Positions 45,615 through 57,700 of a stretch of 64,000 nt of DNA are shown here, in pieces. Source of the DNA: Isoetes taiwanensis (lineage: Eukaryota; Streptophyta; Lycopodiopsida; Isoetales; Isoetaceae); contig JAJEKV010000020.1 of NCBI GenBank assembly GCA_021234155.1, positions 16,917,018-16,981,017 of the forward strand, written 5' to 3'. Position 1 is the first letter of the stretch. Each line of letters begins with the position of its first letter. The notes under the pieces are model-generated. The model saw only the letters and a list, made by a program, of their open reading frames with translations, was not told where the DNA came from and did not search any database. The position numbers and the translations under genes were made by a program.

Positions 45615-46028
45615 GTCAGCAAAGGCAAGGAAAATGGCTCTCCAAACAAGCTAAAAGGAGAGAATTGGCACTGCGTCGGAAGCAAAAAAGGAGACAGTAT
45701 TGCAACACCTCAGAGGCAGAAATTTTCTTCTAAAATTGGTAATATATTCTGTAGAAATGCCTTTGATGTTAAACCCTTGATGCCTTTGAGAAATATAGAC
45801 AACCGTTGTCCACAATCTCCCATAACACTTGGAGGACTGAGAAATTCAGGTCATAATATGAAATGCTTTGTAACAGATTCACCTTCTGCTAGACAAAATT
45901 TGTGCACTCCATCTCTAAGAAAACGTTCTTATGTTTATAATAGGGGATTCTGGATACCTAAGAAAGGTTCTACTCCTTCTACCAACAGAGAAGCTGGTTC
46001 CACCCAAGCAGCATTCAATAATCCTTAA
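45615..46028 (+). CDS. Possible terminal exon of an unknown host gene
   Basis: Preceded by a pyrimidine-rich splice-acceptor-like TGCTTGTTCTAG and then open for 137 codons to TAA at 46026-46028. The translation is hydrophilic, rich in Ser, Asn, Pro, Arg and Lys, with no repeat and no known domain; R-N-A-F-D-V-K-P-L-M-P-L-R-N and R-K-R-S-Y-V-Y-N-R-G-F-W-I-P are the most structured stretches. I do not recognise it. If real, its upstream exons would lie left of the young LINE. It could be a chance open frame. Confidence 0.3.
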   Translation, partial: VSKGKENGSPNKLKGENWHCVGSKKGDSIATPQRQKFSSKIGNIFCRNAFDVKPLMPLRNIDNRCPQSPITLGGLRNSGHNMKCFVTDSPSARQNLCTPSLRKRSYVYNRGFWIPKKGSTPSTNREAGSTQAAFNNP

Positions 46029-46890
46029 CTAGATGTTTACATTTTTTCTGGCTAATGCATTACCATAGTTTGGCTTTAGTTAACAAAAATAAACTCCAAA
46101 GATTTCAAATATTTTCACTTAAATTCAAAATCAGCAAGCTAGTAAAAATCTTCAGTCTTTAACTGTTCGCAGAAATCTTGCATCAAAATACAGGCATCAA
46201 AATTCTAGCATTCATAATTTATAAGCTTTTTTACTCCTATCAAAGCTCCTGCAATCCTATTAGAGCATACATACTTTGAGAACTCCTGCAATCCTACCAT
46301 ATGGCGTTTTAACTTTATCAAAGCATAATAATGCACTATGATACCTGATGATCTTCGGTGTCAGACCCTATATCATCTTCAGTTTGAGTTTCTGGCACAG
46401 ATTGAGATGAATCTGCATGGCCATGCCTAAAAGGGCTTCTTATTGGGTGGATGAACCTCCATAATGATGCCGGACTCCCCAATCTGCATGCATTCGGCCT
46501 TGAAAGTCAAGATTGAGATCAACTAGGTGCTGCTGCGTAGCATAAGAACAGCAGAAAAAATGCACGAAAATGAAAAATTAACGAAAATTTGGTAACACAA
46601 AAAGAAGAATACCGAGAATGGAAAAAAAAAAAAAAAAAAGGAAACAATGGAAAATATATGGAAAATAAGGAGGGTGCACCACTTTATTCAAGAAAATAAT
46701 ATAAAACAATGCTTCAAGACATCTTGCATGGGGGAAGAGGTCTCTGACACCACCTTCCCAGGGCTGCCACTACCATTGCTCCATGTGAGATTCTAGAGCC
46801 CAAGAGGAGGAGAGCAAGTCCCCTCAGGATATTTATAACTTTTTTGATAAATCTTGGCCATCCACTTGGCATGATCTTGGCACTCCTTTT
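46029..46890. other. Intergenic AT-rich DNA
   Basis: No domain recognised. Contains an A-run at about 46623-46639. Confidence 0.5.
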
Positions 46891-46896
46891 TTACAC

Positions 46897-47105
46897 CTCA
46901 TCAATCCTTTGTTTTTTTGTCTTCTTCTTCCCCACCCGATGGTAGCCAATGGTCAATTTTTTTTTCCTTTTTTACATCTCATCAATCCTTTGTTTTTTTG
47001 TCTCCTTTGTTTTTTTGTCTTCTTCTTCCCCACCCGATGGTAGCCAATGGTCAATTTTTTTTTCCTTTTTTACATCTCATCAATCCTTTGTTTTTTTGTC
47101 TTCTT
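46897..47105. repeat. Pyrimidine-rich tandem repeat
   Basis: CTCATCAATCCTTTG followed by T-rich sequence and CCCACCCGATGGTAGCCAATGG starts at 46897, 46978 and 47076, spacing 81 and 98 bp. The CCCGATGGTAGCCAATGG block also occurs twice in the adjacent SINE-like unit. Confidence 0.8.
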
Positions 47106-47125
47106 CTTCTCCATAACCAAATTTG

Positions 47126-47300
47126 TCTTTTTGTTTAACAACTAACACGCCCACGTCTCCCACCCGATGGTAGCCAATGGGTTTTGAACCCTGGTGGGGA
47201 TCCACCACCGCGACCCGATGGTAGCCAATGGGTTTTGAACCCTGGTGGGGATCACTCCAATCCAAGGCCTTACCACTAGACCACCACCGAGATGGGCAAA
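47126..47300 (-). mobile_element. tRNA-derived SINE-like unit with duplicated B-box region
   Basis: Minus strand shows an A-box TGGTGGTCTAGTGGTAAGG (about 47285-47267) and, about 35 bases on, a B-box GGTTCAAAACC (about 47241-47230). The block GGGTTCAAAACCCATTGGCTACCATCGGGT is present a second time about 50 bases downstream. It then runs into GTTAGTTGTTAAACAAAAAGACAAA, typical of a retroposon 3' end. Pol III transcription from the internal boxes is inferred. The unit's exact ends are not defined. Confidence 0.55.
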
Positions 47301-49256
47301 GCTTGGGTTTCGACCTACTCCGGTTTGTATTTTTGTAGTAAAAAACATTTCAAAGGTCAATACTTTCCACTTTACGCTTGCCATACTTAAGGTGTACCTC
47401 CAAACATTATTTCACAAGTATACTCTAATTGCTAACCACTGGTCTACATGTCCATGGCTCCTATATAGATATTAGTTTTAAGCCTATGCATTGGCAGTAA
47501 TTAAATGTGAACTTAGAACACCTTAATGGCATGTAAACTTAGAACACCATAATGGCATGCATATAAAAAGAAAATAAAAAATAAAAAATAGAAAAAAAAA
47601 ATCAAAGCAAATGCAATTGGTTTTCTCCACGTGCCAAACAACGTCGTGAAGAATGTCAGCCATGCAGCAGGTTCCAGGGGCAGCTACCATAGCCGAAGAG
47701 AGAGAAGAAAAGCCTGCAAAAGGTTAAATGCTTTCCGTCAACATGGCAAAATAGATATGACTTGACTAAATATTAGTTAGTGTACACCCTTTCTCGAATA
47801 TACCCCAATCCAAAAGTTCCCATTTAACCAACCTCACTTTCTTGAAAATACCCCGATGTGCATTTGCAATCCCCTATTTCTACTAATCTCCCCCATTAGG
47901 ATATACCCTTTTTTTCAAGAAATCTCCTCCCTTAGCTACAAATTTACCCCATTAGGATAATACCTTTTTTATTCAAGAATCCCATGTTTCCACTAATCTC
48001 TCCCCGTATACCCTTCTGTTCAAAAATCCCCCATTGCAAAGAAAATCATCCATTGCTCTCGAGTTCCTCGGTTCCTCAACGGGGGATTTTTCAAGGGATT
48101 TGAGCACTTTTTTTGTTGTGTAATGCCTCGAAGTAAACTCATCTTGGCAAATGAGATATTGATGAAGAGATGTTGATCCTAACCTCCATGTTAAGCTTGC
48201 AGGTCAAGAATTATCCATTGTGGTTTTATAGGATGATGATTCAATCATTAGGGGAAATGCAACAAATCTTAAAGTAGAGTTAACGATCGACCTTGTAGCT
48301 AAATTTTAAATGTCTGCAAGGAATGATGTCGCTATTATCTTGGCATTGCAGTGTGGCAACAATGCACTATTTTTGCAATGGAAGTACATTTTGGAATTGG
48401 TTCAACAATTTAATATACAGGATTACATGTCGGTTTCATCACTTTTCGAGCTCCATTTCAAATCGGATTTAAATTTTGATGAAGTTGAGTGGTCGTTGCC
48501 TTTTGAACTCGGGGGAAAAACCTTAGTAAGAAAATATATACTGCCATACAGTAATGTTTAAGATGAGACTGGGGCACGTTGTCTTCAATAGACTGCGACG
48601 AAGTTGTGACTACACACTTCATCGTAGTTTTGTGGGCATTCTTCATTGATTATGAGTAGACCTACTATGTTATTTGTAAAGTGCCAAGAGGCTTCTACTC
48701 TATCTGAAAGACACATTAGGTTTAGGAATATTTTATGCAAAATATATAGATACTTGGTTAGACATATATGCAGATGCAGATTATACAAATTGCTTAGACC
48801 TGAAGAAGTTCACCATTTGGGCCACATGTTCTTGCTTTGTTTATTAAGAAATAATCCGATGTCTCTTAGTATACGCTTGAGGTTAAAATTCAAACAATTG
48901 AGTACATAAATACATGAAATGCTTTGGCTTCAAAACTTCTTGATTGATTTGCAGGTACTTATCCTTAAAATGGCACTCTATTGTGATAATCAAAGTGCAA
49001 TGAACTAACACAGTAAAAAATCATCAAAAAAGAATGCACTTGGTTTGTTAGGGAACAAGTCATCCATTGTCCTTGGATGCTGAAGTTTTGACAAAAGAAA
49101 GAGATAATAACTACAAGTTAATGGATGAACTTTTGACGAAAAGAAGAGATGTGTAATCGTAAGTTCAACTTTTTTAACCAGCTGCTATCGTGATTATCAA
49201 ATTGCAACAACCTCCACCCTTGAATCAACATCTTGGCAAGGTTATTTACTATAACC
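47301..49256. other. Intergenic AT-rich DNA, no firm gene
   Basis: Runs of CCCC(T/A)TT-type sequence near 47800-48060. An open segment of 83 codons at 48310-48561 has ordinary amino-acid composition but no motif I know, and stops close it on both sides. Nothing else supported. Confidence 0.45.
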
Positions 49257-49261
49257 AATTG
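49257..49261. repeat. Target-site duplication AATTG, left copy of the copia array
   Basis: AATTG stands directly before LTR1 and recurs at 59584-59588 directly after LTR3. It is absent around LTR2. Confidence 0.8.
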
Positions 49262-49835
49262 TGTTAGAATTCATGCCATAATTGAGATGGGAAAATACTC
49301 AAGGAAATTCGGTGACAAAGTTGAGATAGCACCTAAAGCACCTAAAGCACCTAAGAAGTTTGAGCACCTAAAGCACCTGCCAATGGAGCCAATTTCGGTT
49401 CAAATGAATCGATTCAGTATGACGAAGACATGAAGAGCCAATCGGCAGTCTGGCTTGACCGTTGGACTGCAAAGATAAATAAAGATGTAATACAGAGGTT
49501 GAGGATTCATTGGAAATTAGCAGGAGCAATCGTGAAGCAGGCATGAATCGATTTGAAATTGAATGGCCTATTTGAAGTTTGAAGCTACAGTATCCTCATC
49601 GATCTCATATGAACAGTAATGCTAAGATTATTTCCAATGGTCATAATTGCCAATGTTAATGATAAGTTGAAGAAGTGACTTGGCTAGTGTTATACAATTG
49701 GTTTTTTGTTGAGTTGAATGTAAAATCATCTTATGCTATTAGATTGAGGTGTTTCTTACACATAGATGATTATCAATCCAAGAAAATCTAACATTGTTAC
49801 ATGATATTGGTTCTATTCACTGCTTATTTCTAACA
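49262..49835 (+). repeat. Copia LTR1 (574 bp)
   Basis: TGTTAGAATTC to TTTCTAACA. Contains three CACCTAAAG-type 9-bp units near 49330. Confidence 0.9.
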
Positions 49836-49836
49836 G

Positions 49837-49848
49837 TGGTATCAGAGC
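49837..49848 (+). promoter_or_regulatory. Copia copy 1 primer-binding site (tRNA-iMet)
   Basis: TGGTATCAGAGC one base after LTR1, the standard plant initiator-Met primer site. Confidence 0.9.
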
Positions 49849-49861
49849 CAGGTTGAGACAA

Positions 49862-52800
49862 ATGGCAAGCAGATTTGGTGCAGGCCTGTTGAGTGCCATT
49901 GATGTTTTCAAGGGGGATTCAGGATTCCAAGTTTGGAAAGAAAAGATCAAGCATGTACTGCAAGTAGAAGGGCTATGGGATATTGTTGAACCTAAGAGCA
50001 GATTCTCACGAGGTTCTTCTTTGAAGGAAGCTTCGAGCTCGATAAAAAGGAGCCGAGGCGAAAGGCGGCACCAAAGCAACAAAAGGAGGAGGCGATAGAT
50101 GTGGCAAAACTAAGAGAGGCTCAAGGGATTATAATGAGTAAGGTAAACTCAAGTATTGTGTTAAAAATAAGAGGATTGCATCCTAGCGAGATGTGGAGTT
50201 ATATGCTCCTTAATTATGAGGAGAAAACCTCCTCACAAATCGATGTGCTTGAAAATGAAATGAGAAGGCTAAGGTTTCATGATAAAGACAATGTCAATGA
50301 GTTTTTTCAAACCTTTGACAATATCATTCTTGACTTAGAGGGAGCAGGAGTGTGTTATTCTCAAAGCAGCCGGTGTTGGCCATTTCAAGATCTGTTACAG
50401 GTCTTGGAAACATAGCCATGTTTATCGAGAACCCTTGCAAGAACAAGGATTGATTGAGAAAAGAATGTTGAAGGCGAAATAGAAGCGAGAACAAAGTAAT
50501 GGAAGAAGAAGATGCCACACAAGTTTTATTTGCAAAAGGAAAAGGTAAAGAAGAGAAGAAAAGAGGTAAGCTTGGCCCATGTTTTAAGCGTAATCAATAT
50601 GGTCACTTGAAAATAGAGCGCCCTATGATGACTAAAGAAATAAATTGCTACAATTGTGGAGGAAGAGGACATTATGCATCAATTGCTCATCACCTAAGAA
50701 CTTCTCAAAGGGGAAAGAAAGGGGAACAAGAGGATATTTTGCCACAAGGGGAAGAGGTAGAGGAAGATTCAGGAAGCAGCTCATATCACGAGAAGCAAAC
50801 ATAGCGAGAAGAAGTTATGCTTGAAGAAATTACGGAAGATGATGAGGATAAGGTAAGAAAACATAAAGTTTTTCTTGTTACTAATCTTTGGAATTGATGA
50901 TGATGATGATTTTATGATTCTAGATAGTGGAGCGAGAAAAGTCCATTGCATGTAGTTCAAAAATCCTAAAAAAAAAAAAGGGGAAGTCAAGGTGGTCATA
51001 TACAAGTTGGAAATGGTGACCTCCAAAAGAATTGAAGATGTTGGCATACTAGAGCTATTTGATCTGAATGGGAGAATTGTGAACTTACAAAATGTTTTAT
51101 GTGTTCCTAGCTTAGTGAGAAATTTGATTTCTATTTCTCAATTAGTTGATATGGGATTGAAAGTCATTTTTTGAAAGGACTCGTTGTAAAATCTTTGATG
51201 GAAATGAATTAAAATTCCTTGGAAGAAGAGTTGGCAACTTGTTTGGTATAAATGCTCGATCGGTTGAAAGTATTAATCGACTCTAACTCCAAATATTGCA
51301 ATGTGGCATGAAAGACTTGGGCACACAAATATGAAGAATATTGAACTTATGATAAAGCGGGGACTATTGGTGTCATCGATAAAGCAATAAAAATCATGTT
51401 TGCGAGGGGTTGCATGTTGGGTAAGCACTCAGTTGCCCTTTTCAAAGGCAAAAGGAAAAGCAAATGAAATTCTTGGTTTAGTTCACACTGACCTTTGTGG
51501 TCCATTGAATGTGACAGGAATAACAGGAAAAAGATACTTCATAACATTTGTTGATGATTACAGAAGAAAAATGAGACTCTACTGTCTGAGAACAAAAGAC
51601 CAAGCTTTTGAAGCATTCAAAATGTTTTGCAAAGAAGTAGAGTGTGAAAGCGGGAAAAGAATCAAATGTGTAAGAGATCGATCGGGAGGAGAATACTTGT
51701 CGGGAAAATTTGTTAGATATTGTCAAGGCGGGGTATAAAGAGACAATTTACTTGCAGACTATACACCTCGTGAGAATGGTGTGGGTGAGAGGAAGAACAA
51801 AACAATTCTGAATGCTACAAGATCTATGTTGAAGCATGCAGGTCTGCCCAATTTCTTGTGGGAGGAGGCAGTCAAGACTGCTGTACTCATACAAAATAGT
51901 CTGCCATCAAAAAGCATAGAAGGAAAAATACCAGAAGTCATTTGGTCAGGAAAAACTCCTCATTATGAAATGTTTAAAGTGTTTGGGTGTTTGGGATACA
52001 CACACATTCCCCAGGAATTAAGACTGAAATTGGATGACAGGTCAAGGATAACCTATTTGGTTGGCTATGACATGCATTCCAAAGGTTATAGAATGTATGA
52101 TCCACTTAAAAGGAAAGTGTTGGTAAGCAGAGATGTAATATTTCAGGAGAATGTTTTGTACATACTACTGATAGAAAAGGAGAATTCAAAAGGAGAAGAA
52201 AAACACAATTCTGACAATATGATGAGTCCCAGCGGTACAAAGGAAAAAACAATAACTAAAAATGAGATAGATGCTGAAGATTCTGATCACAGTGATGAAG
52301 AAGATAATAATGAGGATGGAAAGGTTGCAGGGGAAGAACAGGAACATGAATCAGCAAATGAAAACAATCAAGAAGATAATAATGTAGGATGGAAGTGTTG
52401 CGGGGAGAAGAACAGAACATGAAAAGCAAAAAAAAAAACGATCAAGTTAAGAAGAGGAAAACTGAAGGAGAAAGGTCAACAACAGAAATTGCCATTGACA
52501 TAGAGAAATTTGGAAGGAGAGAATGGTAAAAGTAGCAGATTGCAAAAACCACGGAGGATAAACACGACGAAATATTTATGGTGTTAGAATCTGGAATTCC
52601 AGAGACTTTTGAGGAGGCAGTAAACTCACTTGACAGTAACAAATGGAAAAGTGCAATGATGGAGGAAATGAGGTCATTCGAAAGAACATCCTCATATGAA
52701 TTAGTAGACTGCCAAAAGGGGAAGAATGCAATAGGAAACAAATGGGTATTCAAGTTGAAAACAAATGCGGATGGCAGCCCAAAGCACAAAGCAAGACTGG

Positions 52801-54141
52801 TTGCTCAAGGTTATTCACAAAAGAGGGGAGTAGATTTTGATGAAACCTACTCACCAGTTGTTAAGTTAGCCAGCATTAGAATGATAATTGCCATATCAAA
52901 TGCCTTAAATCTAGATTTACACCATATGGATGTTTGTACTGACTTTCCTTAATGCAGATTTGGAGGAAGAGGTTTACATGAGACAAGCTCAAGGTTTTGA
53001 AGTTGAGAAAGACAAAGTTTGGAGATGAAGAAAGCATCTCTGAACTGAAGCAATCTCAAGACAATGGTATTTTTGTATTGACAATTTTTTGAAAGAACAA
53101 AGCTTTACTAAGTTGGCTAATGATGGCAGCGTTTATCTACTAAAGGATGAGGAGAATTTTGTATAATGGCGGTGTATGTGGATGATTGTATAATCGGCAT
53201 CCAATAATATGAACTTCTTGAATAAATGCAAGGAGATGCTCAAAACCGGTACCAAATAGCAGATCTTGGAGAGTTGACACAGTTCACAGGAATTCAAGTA
53301 AGAAGAGGCAGAACAAACATGACAATATCTCTAAATCAAGGTAAGTACATAGATTGAGTCTTGGAGAAGTTCAATATGCTAGAATGCATTCTGTAAAGGC
53401 ACCTATCATGGCTGGAAACAAAGCATCAAAGGAACTTTGCCCTGAGTGAAGATGAGAAGGAGAAAATGAGTAAGATTCCATATAGGCGGTTGGTAGGAAG
53501 CTTATTGTTCATTGCCAACAATACAAGACGACATTGCATTCATAGTAAATGTGTTGAGCAGATATAACAATAATCGGGTTATGAGCATTGGTGGCAGCTA
53601 AGAAAGTTTTGAGATTTTTGAAAGGCACAAAACACACGAGGAATTGTTTCTTGTTCAAAGGATCTGAAATTAAAATGTTACTGGTGATCTTGATTGGTGT
53701 GGAGATCTAGATGAGCATAAATCAACTTGAGGATACATTGTAATGTTAGGAGGAGCACCAGTTAGTTGGAGAAGCAAGAAACAATCATCTATTGCTTTGT
53801 CAAGCTGCGGAGAATCGAAAGTATGCCTCAACAACTCTTCTTTGCTAAAGAAATCATTTGGGCGAGAAGGTTCTTTGGAAGAGTTGGAAATAAAACAAGA
53901 AGACAGACGTAATTATTTTGTGACAATCAAAGTTGTATTGCAATGACAAAAACCCTGTGTTACAGAGAGGACCAAACATATCGAAATGGAGATGCACTAT
54001 ATCAGGGACATGGTGAATAAGGGATTTATTCAACTAAAGTATGTAAGATCCGAAGATCAACTTGCTGACATAATGACCAAGGCATTAAGCTGAAAGAGAC
54101 TTCAAAAATTATCAAGTGCTATGAGCTGTAGAGATGCCTGA
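49862..54141 (+). pseudogene. Copia copy 1 gag-pol polyprotein, broken
   Basis: Starts with ATG 49862 (M-A-S-R-F-G-A-G-L-L). Visible: gag helices (W-K-E-K-I-K-H-V-L, about 49936), a CCHC knuckle region near 50640-50690 (C-Y-N-C-G-G-R-G-H), protease F-M-I-L-D-S-G-A (about 50912), the gag-pre-integrase segment, integrase core with H-T-D-L-C-G-P-L and F-V-D-D-Y, RT V-A-Q-G-Y-S-Q-K-R-G-V-D-F-D-E-T-Y-S-P-V-V (about 52799-52861) and Y-V-D-D-C (about 53177), and the RNase H end L-A-D-I-M-T-K-A. At least a dozen frameshifts and stops, many coinciding with CAG/CTG sites where copy 2 reads differently. Confidence 0.85.
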
Positions 54142-54151
54142 ATTATGACAT

Positions 54152-54161
54152 GAAAGGGGAA
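54152..54161 (+). promoter_or_regulatory. Copia copy 1 polypurine tract
   Basis: GAAAGGGGAA directly before LTR2. Confidence 0.85.
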
Positions 54162-54734
54162 TGTTAGAATTCATGCCATAATTGAGATGGGAAAATACTC
54201 AAGGAAATTCGGTGACAAAGTTGAGATAGCACCTAAAGCACCTAAAGCACCTAAGAAGTTTGAGCACCTAAAGCACCTGCCAATGGAGCCAATTTCGGTT
54301 CAAATGAATCGATTCAGTATGACGAAGACATGAAGAGCCAATCGGCGGTCTGGCTTGACCGTTGGACTGCAAAGATAAATAAAGATGTAATACAGAGGTT
54401 GAGGATTCATTGGAAATTAGCAGGAGCAATCGTGAAGCAGGCATGAATCGATTTGAAATTGAATGACCTATTTGAAGTTTGAAGCTACAGTATCCTCATC
54501 GATCTCATATGAACAGTAATGCTAAGATTATTTCCAATGGTCATAATTGCCAATGTTAATGATAAGTTGAAGAGTGACTTGGCTAGTGTTATACAATTGG
54601 TTTTTTGTTGAGTTGAATGTAAAATCATCTTATGCTATTAGATTGAGGTGTTTCTTACACATAGATGATTATCAATCCAAGAAAATCTAACATTGTTACA
54701 TGATATTGGTTCTATTCACTGCTTATTTCTAACA
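54162..54734 (+). repeat. Copia LTR2 (573 bp), shared middle LTR
   Basis: Serves as 3' LTR of copy 1 and 5' LTR of copy 2. Differs from LTR1 by a handful of bases, including G/A at CGGC(A/G)GTC and one lost A in GAAGA(A)GTG. Confidence 0.9.
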
Positions 54735-54735
54735 G

Positions 54736-54747
54736 TGGTATCAGAGC
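54736..54747 (+). promoter_or_regulatory. Copia copy 2 primer-binding site (tRNA-iMet)
   Basis: TGGTATCAGAGC one base after LTR2. Confidence 0.9.
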
Positions 54748-54760
54748 CAGGTTGAGACAA

Positions 54761-57700
54761 ATGGCAAGCAGATTTGGTGCAGGCCTGTTGAGTGCCATTG
54801 ATGTTTTCAAGGGGGATTCAGGATTCCAAGTTTGGAAAGAAAAGATCAAGCATGTACTGCAAGTAGAAGGGCTATGGGATATTGTTGAACCTAAGAGCAG
54901 ATTCTCTGAGGTTGCTGCTGAAGGAAGCTCGAGCTCAGTAAAAGGAGCTGAGGCAGAAGCTGGCACCAAAGCAACAAAAGGAGGAGGCACAGTAGACGTG
55001 GCAAAACTAAGAGAGGCTCAAGGGATTATAATGAGTAAGGTAAACTCAAGTATTGTGTTAAAAATAAGAGGATTGCATCCTAGCGAGATGTGGAGTTATA
55101 TGCTCCTTAATTATGAGGAGAAAACCTCCTCACAAATCGATGTGCTTGAAAATGAAATGAGAAGGCTAAGGTTTCATGATAAAGACAATGTCAATGAGTT
55201 TTTTCAAACCTTTGACAATATCATTGCTGACTTAGAGGGAAGCAGGAGTGTGTTACTCTCAACAGCAGCAGGTGTTGGCCATTTCAAGATCTGTTACCAG
55301 TCTTGGAAACATAGCCATGTTTATCAGAACCCTTGCAAGAACAAGGATTGAGGCAGAAAGAATGTTGAAGACAGAAATAGAGCAGAACAAAGTAATGGAA
55401 GAAGAAGATGCCACACAAGTTTTATTTGCAAAAGGAAAAGGTAAAGAAGAGAAGAAAAGAGGTAAGCTTGGCCCATGTTTTAACTGTAATCAATATGGTC
55501 ACTTGAAAATAGGCGCCTATGATGACTAAAGAAATAAATTGCTACAATTGTGGAGGAAGAGGACATTATGCATCCAATTGCTCATCACCTAAGAACTTCT
55601 CAAAGGGGAAAGAAAGGGGAACAAGAGGATATTTTGCCACAAGGGGAAGAGGTAGAGGAAGATCAGGGAGCGACTCATATGCGTACAAACATAGCGGAAG
55701 AAGTTATGCTTGAAGAAATTACAGGAAGATGATGAGGATAAGGTAAGAAAACATAAAGTTTTTTACTGTTACTAATCTTTGGAATTGATGATGATGATGA
55801 TTTTATGATTCTAGATAGTGGAGCGTAAAAGTCCATTGCATGTAGTTCAAAAATCCTAAAGAAAAAAAAAGGGGAAGTCAAGGTGGTCATATACAAGTTG
55901 GAAATGGTGACCTCCAAAGAATTGAAGATGTTGGCATACTAGAGCTATTTGATCTGAATGGGAGAATTGTGAACTTACAAAATGTTTTATGTGTTCCTAG
56001 CTTAGTGAGAAATTTGATTTCTATTTCTCAATTAGTTGATATGGGATTGAAAGTCATTTTTGAAAGGACTCATTGTAAAATCTTTGATGGAAATGAATTA
56101 AAATTCCTTGGAAGAAGAGTTGGCAACTTGTTTGGTATAAATGCTCGATCAGTTGAAAGTATTAATCTGACTCTAACTCCAAATATTGCAATGTGGCATG
56201 AAAGTCTTGGGCACACAAATATGAAGAATATTGAACTTATGATAAAGCAGGGACTATTGGTGTCATCTGATAAAGCAATAGAAAATCATGTTTGCAGGGG
56301 TTGCATGTTGGGTAAGCACTCCAGATTGCCCTTTTCAAAGGCAAAAGGAAAAGCAAATGAAATTCTTGGTTTAGTTCACACTGACCTTTGTGGTCCATTG
56401 AATGTGACAGAATACTTGAGGGAAAAAAGATACTTCATAACATTTGTTGATGATTACAGCAGAAAAACGAGACTCTACTGTCTGAGAACAAAAGACCAAG
56501 CTTTTGAAGCATTCAAAATGTTTGCAGCAGAAGTAGAGTGTGAAACTAGTAAGATCTGATCGGGGAGGAGAATACTTGTCAGGAAAATTTGTTAGATATT
56601 GTCAAGACAGGGGTATAAAGAGACAATTTACTTGCAGCTATACACCTCAGCAGAATGGTGTGGTCGAGAGGAAGAACAAAACAATTACGAATGCTACAAG
56701 ATCTATGTTGAAGCATGCAGGTCTGCCCAATTTCTTGTGGGAGGAGGCAGTCAAGACTGCTGTACTCATACAAAATAGTCTGCCATCAAAAAGCATAGAA
56801 GGAAAAATACTAGAAGTCATTTGGTCAGGAAAAACTCCTCATTATGAAATATTTAAAGTGTTTGGGTGTTTGGGATACACACACATTCCCCAGGAATTAA
56901 GACTGAAATTGGATGACAGGTCAAGGATAACCTATTTGGTTGGCTATGACATGCATTCCAAAGGTTATAGAATGTATGATCCACTTAAAAGGAAAGTGTT
57001 GGTAGCGAGAGATGTAATATTTCAGGAGAATGTTTTGTATGCACTAATCGATAGAAAAGGAGAATTCAAAAGGAGAAGAAAAACACAATTCGACAATATG
57101 ATGAGTCCCCCGGTACAAAGGAAAAACAATAACTAAAAATGAGATAGATCTTCAAGATTCGATCACAAAGTGATGAAGAAGATAATAATGAGGATGGAAA
57201 GGTTGCGGGGGAAGAACAGGAACATGAATCAAAGCAAATGAAAACAATCAAGAAGATAATAATGAGGATGGAAGTGTTGGGGAGAAGAACAGAACATGAA
57301 CCAAAGAAAAGAAAACATCAAGTTAAGAAGAGGAAAAACTCAAGGAGAAAAGTACGCAACAGAAATTGCCATTGACATAGAGAAATTTGGAAGGAGAGAG
57401 AATGGTAAAAGTAGCGATTGCAAAAAAACGGGAGGATAACCACGGCATTTAAATATTTATGGTGTTAGAACGGAATTCAGAGACTTTGAGGAGGCAATAA
57501 ACTCACTTGACAAAGAACAAATGGAAAAGTGCAATGATGGAGGAAATGAGGTCATTGAAAGAACATCCTCATATGAATTAGTAGACCGCCAAAGGGGAAG
57601 AATGCAATAGGAAACAAATGGGTATTCAAGTTGAAAACAAATGCAGATGGCAGCCCAAAGCACAAAGCAAGACTGGTTGCTCAAGGTTATTCACAAAAGA

